Origin: JAJDXO01 sp964620095
GTDB lineage: Bacteria; Pseudomonadota; Alphaproteobacteria; Rhodospirillales; UBA2165
NCBI GenBank assembly: GCA_964620095.1
Contig: CAZUGT010000257.1
Span: 1-13,626 of the forward strand
Reading direction: 5' to 3'
DNA: 13,626 nucleotides
Below the pieces are notes generated by a model. The model had not been told where the DNA came from. It was given only the letters and a program-made list of their open reading frames with translations, and ran no database searches. Position numbers and translations under genes: made by a program. Positions 6,348 through 13,626 of the stretch are shown in pieces; position 1 is the stretch's first letter, and the number at the start of each line of letters is the position of its first letter.

Positions 6348-7929
6348 AGACGGCCTTGAAGAGAAACGGCCATTGGGTGAGAAAAATCCCAAATGGCTCC
6401 AAGACGATTACGTCAAATTCCTTCGCTTCGCCCAGATGAAGATGGACGGCTATTCCTATGCCACAACCGGCCCGGACGGGAAGCCAGTCGAGCACTCAGT
6501 TCCGGGGGTCGAACGAGGAATCGTAGCCGTCATCACAAACCATTCGTGGCTAGACAATCCGACCTTTCGTGGAATGCGCCAATCGCTGATGCGAACCTTC
6601 AATCAGATTTACGTGCTTGATCTGCACGGCAATGCGAAGAAGAAAGAAACCGCGCCGGACGGGTCGAAGGACGAGAATGTTTTCGACATAGAGCAAGGTG
6701 TCGCCATCAGCGTTTTCGTCAAGAGTCCCGAATTGGAGCAGGGCATATGGCGTGGCGATATTTGGGGTAGACAGCTCAAAAAATATAAAGCTCTAGCCAA
6801 TGGCGCCCTCCAACGTCATGGCTTGGAGGCGATTGCGCCTAACACTCCGCATTATCTGTTTCATGCTCAAGACGCCGAAGTTCGGGATTTATATGAGCGA
6901 GGGATATCGATACCGGAAATCATGCCACGTTCCAGCGTTGGTGTTGTGACCGGTCGTGACCGGTTGGCGATAGCGTTCTCTGCGACGGAAATCCGAGACA
7001 GGGTTGCCGATTTCGTGGAGCGAGATCCGGAGAATGCGAGACAATTTTATAGCCTTCGAAAAGATGTCCACGATTGGCGTGTGGCATGGGCACAGGACGA
7101 CGTCAGAAATGGCGGACAGGTCATAAAGATTCATTACCGGCCCTTTGATACGAGATTTACGTTCTATACCGGACGATCGCGCGGATTTCATGTGCGTCCT
7201 CGTGATGAGATATCCCGGCATCTCCTCCGGCCAAATTTAGCGCTTGTTACTTCCAGGCTGACCAAAGGGGAGAATTTTCGACATGCACAAGTGATCGACA
7301 AACCGACAGAAGTCATCTGCATGTCGCCAAACACCTCTAACAATGGATTCGTTTTTCCTCTGCGGATAGATGACGGTGTCGAGAACTTTACCCCAGAGTT
7401 TCGCGAGTACATCGATAGCCGCTATGACCATCACTACACGCCGGAGGAAATTCTGGGCTACATCTACGCGGTGCTTCACGCACCTGCTTATCGGGAACGG
7501 TACGCGGAGTTTCTGCGTATCGATTTTCCCCGCATCCCTTTTCCCGAAGCGGCCGAAGAGTTCGAGCGCCTGTCCGCCCTCGGTTGGGGGTTGGTGCAGG
7601 CCCATCTGGAGCGGGAGTTCCCGCGGGCCGGCCTCGGCGCCTATGCCGGACGGGGCAGCCACGAGGTCGAGCGGGTGCGCTACTCGGCGGAAGAGGAAAG
7701 CGTCTGGATCAATGCCGACCAGCGGTTCGAGAACGTTCCTTCGGAGATTTGGGAGTTTTACATCGGTGGCTATCAGGTGATCGACAAATACCTCAAATCC
7801 CGCAAGGGCCGCACCCTGAGCCTGGACGAAATCAACCACGTCGGCGCCATCGCCGATATCCTCGCCTTCACCATCGGCCGCATGGCCGAGATCGACGAAG
7901 CCTACGGCGAGGCGTTTCCGGATGCATAG
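6115..7929 (+). CDS. Type ISP-like restriction-modification enzyme, C-terminal fragment (methylase motif IV and specificity region)
   Basis: This frame carries the second half of the same enzyme. Real similarity begins near VSAEVEAAQRVKEQPILV (residues 28-45). The catalytic methylase motif IV, GNPPYSG, is at residues 48-54 (NPPY marks N6-adenine or N4-cytosine methylation). The C-terminal half resembles the Type ISP specificity domain: HYRPFDTRFTFYTG (from residue 340), then RPNLALVTSRL, then FTPEF with YTPEEILGYIYAVLHAPAYRERY. That last pattern is typical of these proteins. The ATG at 6115 is only the first in the frame, inside the N-terminal half in another frame; AAGGA lies 11 bases upstream, so separate translation is possible but not supported. 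With one base removed near 6182 the two fragments join into a protein of about 1062 aa. Base composition drops to about 50% GC through the recognition part and rises again after 7560. Confidence 0.82.
   Translation: MTANGCKSFSPTPSSPWSHRPIWLLPAVSAEVEAAQRVKEQPILVITGNPPYSGHSKNKGKWIKQAIDAYKFTWETNEDGLEEKRPLGEKNPKWLQDDYVKFLRFAQMKMDGYSYATTGPDGKPVEHSVPGVERGIVAVITNHSWLDNPTFRGMRQSLMRTFNQIYVLDLHGNAKKKETAPDGSKDENVFDIEQGVAISVFVKSPELEQGIWRGDIWGRQLKKYKALANGALQRHGLEAIAPNTPHYLFHAQDAEVRDLYERGISIPEIMPRSSVGVVTGRDRLAIAFSATEIRDRVADFVERDPENARQFYSLRKDVHDWRVAWAQDDVRNGGQVIKIHYRPFDTRFTFYTGRSRGFHVRPRDEISRHLLRPNLALVTSRLTKGENFRHAQVIDKPTEVICMSPNTSNNGFVFPLRIDDGVENFTPEFREYIDSRYDHHYTPEEILGYIYAVLHAPAYRERYAEFLRIDFPRIPFPEAAEEFERLSALGWGLVQAHLEREFPRAGLGAYAGRGSHEVERVRYSAEEESVWINADQRFENVPSEIWEFYIGGYQVIDKYLKSRKGRTLSLDEINHVGAIADILAFTIGRMAEIDEAYGEAFPDA
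6176..6192 (+). other. Frameshift point in the Type ISP-like gene
   Basis: Sequence reads AAT CTG G CTG CTG CCC here. Deleting one G of the GG at 6182-6183 gives N-L-L-L-P-A-V and joins the two halves without loss; a two-base deletion is the other formal explanation. The site is not a long homopolymer and is not a known programmed-shift signal. It is either a real inactivating mutation or a sequencing or assembly error. Confidence 0.8.
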
Positions 7930-7932
7930 ACC

Positions 7933-7963
7933 CCCGGTTCAATGTCGCGATGAAACCGGGTTT
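7933..7963 (+). terminator. Weak candidate terminator after the Type ISP-like gene
   Basis: CCCGGTT (7933-7939) can pair with AACCGGG (7954-7960) around a 14-base loop, followed by TTT. It begins three bases after the stop codon. The large loop and three-base T-run make it weak, and the same sequence could instead lie in the leader or promoter region of the 94-aa gene. Confidence 0.3.
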
Positions 7964-8008
7964 GGTGTATGATACGCGCCGAATCGATATTTTGACGAAC
8001 CGCCGACC

Positions 8009-8293
8009 ATGTGCCCTGCCGACTCCTCCGACCAAAGCCCCGGCGCCGGCCAGCCGGACCTTTTCGGCCCCGACCGGACGCCCGCCTACCGGCCCGACCC
8101 GGACAAGGTGCGGGCGCGCCTGCACCTGATTCTATCGGAGGCCAAGTCGGCCGAGGCCCTGCCCTGGGACCGTGACCGGCTGTCCCTCTACCGGACCATC
8201 TTTCCCCAGATGACTCAATGGCTTCCCGATGACGAGGCGGCGCAGCTCCGGTTCGAGTTTGAAGAAGCCTTGGAGCGGCTGGAGGCGGCCTGA
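8009..8293 (+). CDS. Small conserved hypothetical protein (94 aa), alphaproteobacterial type
   Basis: This 94-aa soluble protein has no signal peptide or membrane segment. The first 30 residues are Pro/Gly-rich and probably disordered; the rest is helical: KVRARLHLILSEAKSAEALPW (33-53), then LYRTIFPQMTQWLPDDEAAQLRFEFEEALERLEAA. The LYRTIFPQMTxWLP and AAQLRFEFE pattern is one I associate with a conserved hypothetical family in Alphaproteobacteria; its function is not known to me. The ATG at 8009 lacks a clear ribosome site. A TATGAT sequence (7968-7973) upstream could be a -10 element, but has no -35 partner. It is transcribed toward rpoD, with a gene-free gap of 190 bp between the two stop codons. 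The protein-like second half and the position between complete genes support a real gene. Confidence 0.78.
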   Translation: MCPADSSDQSPGAGQPDLFGPDRTPAYRPDPDKVRARLHLILSEAKSAEALPWDRDRLSLYRTIFPQMTQWLPDDEAAQLRFEFEEALERLEAA

Positions 8294-8311
8294 TCCGAAT
8301 CGGGCACACTG

Positions 8312-8328
8312 GACCGGCTTCGCCGGTC
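8312..8328 (+). terminator. Hairpin downstream of the 94-aa gene
   Basis: GACCGGC (8312-8318) and GCCGGTC (8322-8328) form a perfect 7-bp stem with a TTC loop, 18 bases after the stop codon of the 94-aa gene. No T-run follows, so it is a transcript-end hairpin or Rho-assisted terminator at best. Confidence 0.35.
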
Positions 8329-8424
8329 GGAGGACAAGCTTTGACCCGGTGATCCACGCCTGGCGGTCAGCGGTACATGTGGATGGCCGGGTCCGGGCCC
8401 GGCCATGACGAATTGGGCTTTGCA

Positions 8425-8466
8425 CCCCCTCACCCTGACCCTCTCCCCCTTCGAAGGGGAGAGGGA
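8425..8466. repeat. REP-like GC-rich hairpin at the 3' end of rpoD
   Basis: CCCTCTCCCC (8439-8448) and GGGGAGAGGG (8456-8465) are a perfect 10-bp inverted repeat around CTTCGAA, preceded by CCCCCTCACCCTGACC. This composite resembles a dispersed intergenic repeat that I have seen in many proteobacterial genomes. It sits 18 bases beyond the rpoD stop codon and faces both converging transcripts, so it may stabilise or end them; no T-run is present on either strand. Confidence 0.6.
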
Positions 8467-8483
8467 ACGTACGGAGGAATCGG

Positions 8484-10499
<2,016 letters not shown>

Positions 10500-10604
10500 G
10501 ACTTCCCCGCTTGCTTACCTATGCTCCTGCCCCGGGTTACCCGGAGCGTGTTCCCCTGCCGGTGCCTTGGGCCCGGCCCTCGATGAATGACGATACCGCT
10601 TGGA
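10500..10604 (-). promoter_or_regulatory. dnaG-rpoD intergenic region with a hairpin
   Basis: This 105-bp gap separates dnaG from rpoD. CCGGG (10532-10536) and CCCGG (10540-10544) form a stem with a TTA loop; outer GCTCC (10523-10527) and GGAGC (10543-10547) offer an alternative. No T-run follows on either strand, so it looks like a processing or attenuation hairpin in the dnaG-rpoD transcript. In E. coli this junction is a known site of RNA processing and differential expression; here that is only analogy. Confidence 0.35.
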
Positions 10605-12464
10605 CTATGCCGCCGCGCCGGAACCTCTTTCAGCCGGATCGGCGTCCAACTGGTCGCTTTCCTGGACCTGCTGCTGTTTCTTCAATTCCACGAGGCGACG
10701 GAAGTCCGCGTCATTCGGCTCTTTGCCAAGACGTTCTTCCACTGCCTTGATCTCGGCCAGCAGCCGATCCCGCTGGTAAAGCCTGAGCACTTGGTCCCAG
10801 CCTCTACGGGCAATGTCCAATGGTTCGTCCGGCCGGGCGAATGTCGCGTGGTCTAATACCTGTCGGCTCAAAAGGCCGCCCAATAGCGCCGAAAACCCGG
10901 TTTGACATAAGTGGTCATGCAGACCCTGAAAATCAAGGTCGGACCGCTGTTCGAGGGTCTTTAAGACCTCTTGGCGCAGTTTGTCAAGTTCCGGGCCGGT
11001 AAAGTCGAGGATTCCCAACTGTTCGCCGATGTCGTCCATCATCTCCGGATGGGTGATCAAAACCACCAGGAGAATGCGTTCGCGGAGGGAAATCCGGTCG
11101 ATTTTGGCGCCCGCGCCCGCCGCTTCGTCGATTTGCACCGATTTTGACGCAGGCTTGGTCCCGCCGCCCGCCCCGCCCGTCCGGGTTTTGCGCGCCTCCT
11201 GCCACAGGCGGTCCTTGAACGTGCTGAGATAGTGCCCGCGCACCGTCTCGTCGGCGATCTTGAACGCCTGGTCCTTGAGCTTCTTCTCGATCCACGCCCG
11301 GTCGTCCGGGTCGTTCAGCGGCTTGCCCGCCCGCTCCATGCGCCAGATGACCTCCGACAAGGGCACCGCCCCGTTCAGCAGGTCCCCCAGGGCGTCCTGG
11401 CCCCGGGTCCGGATCAGGCTGTCCGGGTCCTGGCCGGCGGGCAGGAAGGCGAAACGCAACGTGTGCCCGGCGTTGAGGATGGGCAGCGCGCGCTCCGCCG
11501 CCCGGGAGGCCGCCCGCTCGCCCGCATTGTCGCCGTCGAAGCACAAAATGGGCTCCCGGGAGAACCGCCACACCAGCCTGATCTGGTCCTCGGTGAGCGC
11601 CGTGCCGAGGGGCGCGACGGCGGTCCGGAACCCGGCCTGCTGCAGGGCCAGCACGTCGGTGTAGCCCTCGACGATAACGAGCGGATAGTCCCGGGCGTGC
11701 TCCCGGGCCTGATAGAGGCCGTACAGCAGCCGGCCCTTCTGGAACACCGGGGTCTCGGGCGAGTTCAAATATTTGGGCGCGTTGGAGCCGGGGTCGGCAT
11801 CGAGGATGCGCCCGCCGAAGGCGACGACCCGGCCGCGGCCGTCCAGTATGGGGAACATCACCCGGCCCCGGAACCGGTCGTATGGCGGACGATCCGCATC
11901 GTCCGGCTGCACCACCAGCCCGGCCTCCAGGAGCTTCTCGTCGGGCGTCCCGTCCTTGGTCAGCGCCGCCTTCAGGGCGCCCCTCCCGTCGGGGGCGAAG
12001 CCCAGCCGGTAGGTCTTGACGGTCTCCTCGGTCAGACCCCGCTCCAGCAGGTATTGCAGCGCCCGCTTGCCCTCGGGCAGGCGAAGCTGCTTCTCGAAAT
12101 ACCGGGCGGCGGCTTCCAGCACGTCGTAGAGGCCCTTGGCGCGCTCGTTCCGGGCCCGTTCCTCCGGTGAATCCTGCGGCACCTCCATGCCGGCTTCCGC
12201 CGCCAGCCGCTCGACCGCCTCGGGGAAGGACAGGTTCTCGGTCTCCATCACGAAGTCGAAGACGCTGCCGTGGGCCCCGCAGCCGAAGCAGTGATAGAAG
12301 CCCTTCTCCTCGTTGACCGTGAAGGACGGCGTCTTTTCGTTGTGGAACGGACACAGGCCCGAATGCTCGCGGCCCGCGCGCTTCAGGGCGACGCGCTTGC
12401 CGATCACCGAGACCAGGCCCACCCGCGCCCTGAGCTCGTCCAGAAATTGAGGAGAAAACGCCAT
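10605..12464 (-). CDS. dnaG: DNA primase DnaG
   Basis: This 619-aa protein makes the RNA primers for replication at the fork, with the replicative helicase. The N-terminal zinc ribbon is complete (Cys38-x2-His41 in CPFHNEKTPSF; Cys59-x2-Cys62 in HCFGCG). The catalytic core follows, with DRFRGRVMFPI (196-206) and the Toprim motifs VIVEGYTDV (263-271), CFDGDNAG (308-315) and AGQDPDSL (343-350) that bind Mg2+. After about residue 430 comes the less conserved helicase-interacting domain. The start at 12464 fits the beginning of similarity. No ribosome site is visible, and TATAAA lies seven bases before the ATG, so leaderless transcription is possible. The next gene on the strand is rpoD. The dnaG upstream neighbour is a low-GC secreted protein and then a GatB/YqeY-domain gene, where many alphaproteobacteria have these genes adjacent. 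Confidence 0.98.
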   Translation of the reverse strand: MAFSPQFLDELRARVGLVSVIGKRVALKRAGREHSGLCPFHNEKTPSFTVNEEKGFYHCFGCGAHGSVFDFVMETENLSFPEAVERLAAEAGMEVPQDSPEERARNERAKGLYDVLEAAARYFEKQLRLPEGKRALQYLLERGLTEETVKTYRLGFAPDGRGALKAALTKDGTPDEKLLEAGLVVQPDDADRPPYDRFRGRVMFPILDGRGRVVAFGGRILDADPGSNAPKYLNSPETPVFQKGRLLYGLYQAREHARDYPLVIVEGYTDVLALQQAGFRTAVAPLGTALTEDQIRLVWRFSREPILCFDGDNAGERAASRAAERALPILNAGHTLRFAFLPAGQDPDSLIRTRGQDALGDLLNGAVPLSEVIWRMERAGKPLNDPDDRAWIEKKLKDQAFKIADETVRGHYLSTFKDRLWQEARKTRTGGAGGGTKPASKSVQIDEAAGAGAKIDRISLRERILLVVLITHPEMMDDIGEQLGILDFTGPELDKLRQEVLKTLEQRSDLDFQGLHDHLCQTGFSALLGGLLSRQVLDHATFARPDEPLDIARRGWDQVLRLYQRDRLLAEIKAVEERLGKEPNDADFRRLVELKKQQQVQESDQLDADPAERGSGAAA

Positions 12465-12470
12465 GGCGGT

Positions 12471-12502
12471 TTTATAGCAGGCGCGGTTTACCGCGTACGC
12501 GC
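12471..12502. promoter_or_regulatory. Palindromes and TATAAA box upstream of dnaG
   Basis: On the minus strand TATAAA (12471-12476) could be a -10 element seven bases before the dnaG ATG, with no good -35 sequence. Two overlapping palindromes lie just upstream: CGCGGTTTACCGCG (12482-12495, six-base arms around TT) and CGCGTACGCG (12493-12502). Either could bind a regulator or be a by-product of high GC. No gene occupies 12465-12584. Confidence 0.3.
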
Positions 12503-12584
12503 GAGTTACGAGTTATCCCCGTGTTCCTTGCGATTCACAGGGGGTGCGCCGGTAACTGGAAATTTGATTCTGCGCGAATCGCCT

Positions 12585-13400
12585 TTACTTACGTTCAATC
12601 GGCTTCGCGGAACCAACTAGGGTGAGGATTGTGCGGCGCAATCCGGGTTCTTGCTCGTGGAGCCGGACTAGCGTCTCACGTACTGCCGGATAATGGGGCG
12701 CGGCAAGAAGCAAGGTGCCAAACGCGGCTTGCGGGAGAACGATCGCCATCACCGCCTCCTTTGAACCAGGCTCACCGCGATCCACCGCCTGTTTCAAGGC
12801 GCGCAAATCAGGCCCAATTTCCTTGGGGGGCTTCCAGCCCTCGAGCTTCCTAACAATTTTCTCAAGATATTTTTGGTTCCCGCTGCCAAAGAAAGCACCC
12901 CAAATGATGTCCATGGTTGGACTGCTTGAGATGGTCATGTCGCCGTAAGGATCAGCGCTCTTCGGCAGCACTTTTTGGATTACAGAATCCGGCAAGTTTA
13001 GTTGCGACAAAATGAATTCCGTTTCTGGATGTCCCGAGAGGCCAAGCGCGGTGACAAATATGTCGAAGCGCTCCAGGCTGCCCAGGGCGGCTATGCTGGA
13101 CCCACTGATTGCCAGCGATCCCGCGGAGGCTTCGCCAAAGACATGGGCGTAGTAGGCGACGAGAATTGCTCGTGCGTGTCGTTGCTTAATTGCTCGCTCG
13201 TCCGCGATGAGCTTTTTAACATCCAGAGTTTCCAGCAGCCTCAATGCCTTGTCTGGATCCGGGTCCAGGTGATACGCCTGTAGCTGCCGAGAGACCTCGG
13301 TATTTGACGGAAACAGCGCGATGTTTCGGGTTTCTGCAGTGGCGGACTGAGACCCAACCAGCAGAACGAAGGTCAAGAAAACAAGGCGCACTCCAACCAT
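12585..13400 (-). CDS. Secreted or periplasmic protein of unknown function
   Basis: I do not recognise this family. From the ATG at 13400 it is 271 aa. Residues 1-22 form a textbook signal peptide: MVGVR, hydrophobic LVFLTFVLLVG, and a cleavage site after SATA (19-22), so it is exported. The mature part is helical, with DPDPDKALRLLETLD (46-60), a KQRHARAILVAYYAHVF segment, and IIWGAFFGSGNQKYLEKIVRKLEGW (165-189), where a W-x2-F-x-x-G pattern could help a search. No transmembrane helix follows, and no enzyme motif is visible. A GTG 16 codons upstream (13448) is an alternative start, but the signal-peptide shape favours 13400; neither has a clear ribosome site. GC is visibly lower than in dnaG. 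It sits between dnaG and the GatB/YqeY-domain gene, breaking a common synteny, which suggests acquisition. Confidence 0.72.
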   Translation of the reverse strand: MVGVRLVFLTFVLLVGSQSATAETRNIALFPSNTEVSRQLQAYHLDPDPDKALRLLETLDVKKLIADERAIKQRHARAILVAYYAHVFGEASAGSLAISGSSIAALGSLERFDIFVTALGLSGHPETEFILSQLNLPDSVIQKVLPKSADPYGDMTISSSPTMDIIWGAFFGSGNQKYLEKIVRKLEGWKPPKEIGPDLRALKQAVDRGEPGSKEAVMAIVLPQAAFGTLLLAAPHYPAVRETLVRLHEQEPGLRRTILTLVGSAKPIERK

Positions 13401-13493
13401 GCCTGCATACCGCCAGATTTTCGGTGATGGTGAGGGTACGACAACCACAATGAATAGCCGAATGAACTGACAAAAATTTTCTAGCGATGAAGC

Positions 13494-13626
13494 CTAGGCC
13501 AGCTTCTCTTTGACGATGCCGCTGGCTTTGCCGAAGTCCATCCGGCCGGCGTACCTCTCCTTCAGCGCGCCCATCACCCGGCCCATCTCCTTGATGGAGC
13601 CGGCGCCCAATTCGTCGATGACGCCC
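13494..13626 (-). CDS. GatB/YqeY-domain protein (C-terminal part)
   Basis: These are the last 43 codons of a gene that runs off the right edge, ending in TAG at 13494-13496. The visible sequence, GVIDELGAGSIKEMGRVMGA followed by KERYAGRMDFGKASGIVKEKLA, is the characteristic end of the YqeY-like (GatB/YqeY domain) family, about 150 aa in full. Members share the tail domain of the GatB amidotransferase subunit, which binds tRNA; the physiological role of stand-alone YqeY is not well established. The gene commonly precedes dnaG and rpoD in Alphaproteobacteria, which supports the taxonomic reading of the window. Here a secreted-protein gene lies between. No terminator was seen in the 93 bp after the stop. 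Confidence 0.88.
   Translation of the reverse strand, partial: GVIDELGAGSIKEMGRVMGALKERYAGRMDFGKASGIVKEKLA

Noticed and set aside
10984..12354. 456-codon minus-strand frame overlapping dnaG
   Set aside because: It is a shadow in another frame of dnaG, whose zinc ribbon and Toprim motifs are complete in the annotated frame.

Overview
The window is a GC-rich bacterial chromosome segment that looks alphaproteobacterial. The main reasons are the order GatB/YqeY-domain gene, dnaG, rpoD on one strand, an RpoD with a long acidic insertion, and a small 94-aa protein of a type common in that class. The assignment rests on gene order and recognition of the proteins, not on a database search. Nearly all genes lie on the minus strand; the exceptions are the restriction-modification locus (4740-7929) and the 94-aa gene (8009-8293).

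Region 1 (1-2798, minus) is a compact catabolic operon. Read in transcription order it encodes a LigA-type small subunit, a LigB-type extradiol ring-cleavage dioxygenase with all its metal ligands, an isochorismatase-family cysteine hydrolase with an Asp-Lys-Cys triad, a single-domain cupin, and the N-terminal part of a TRAP-transporter periplasmic binding protein that runs off the left edge. The genes are separated by 11 bp or overlap, except for a 129-bp gap before the TRAP gene. Together they suggest uptake of an acid from outside, opening of a dihydroxy-aromatic (perhaps N-containing) ring, and hydrolysis of a product. Upstream is an AT-rich, gene-free stretch (2822-3229) with a 10-bp-periodic repeat and a small inverted repeat. 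The start region of the LigA gene is tandemly duplicated.

Region 2 (3230-7929) is an accessory island of lower GC. A 440-aa protein of unrecognised family, with a HEPN-like N-terminal part and an R-x4-H motif, is divergent from a Type ISP-like restriction-modification gene without a helicase. That gene has a PD-ExK nuclease, an N6-adenine methylase and a Type ISP specificity region, but is split by an apparent one-base frameshift near 6182. This is the most plausible place for an undescribed defence arrangement.

Region 3 (8009-13626) is core housekeeping sequence: the 94-aa gene, then converging on it rpoD, dnaG and the C-terminus of a GatB/YqeY-domain protein. A lower-GC gene for a secreted protein of unknown function sits between the yqeY-like gene and dnaG. 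A REP-like hairpin lies at the 3' end of rpoD. No tRNA, rRNA, CRISPR array or insertion sequence was seen.
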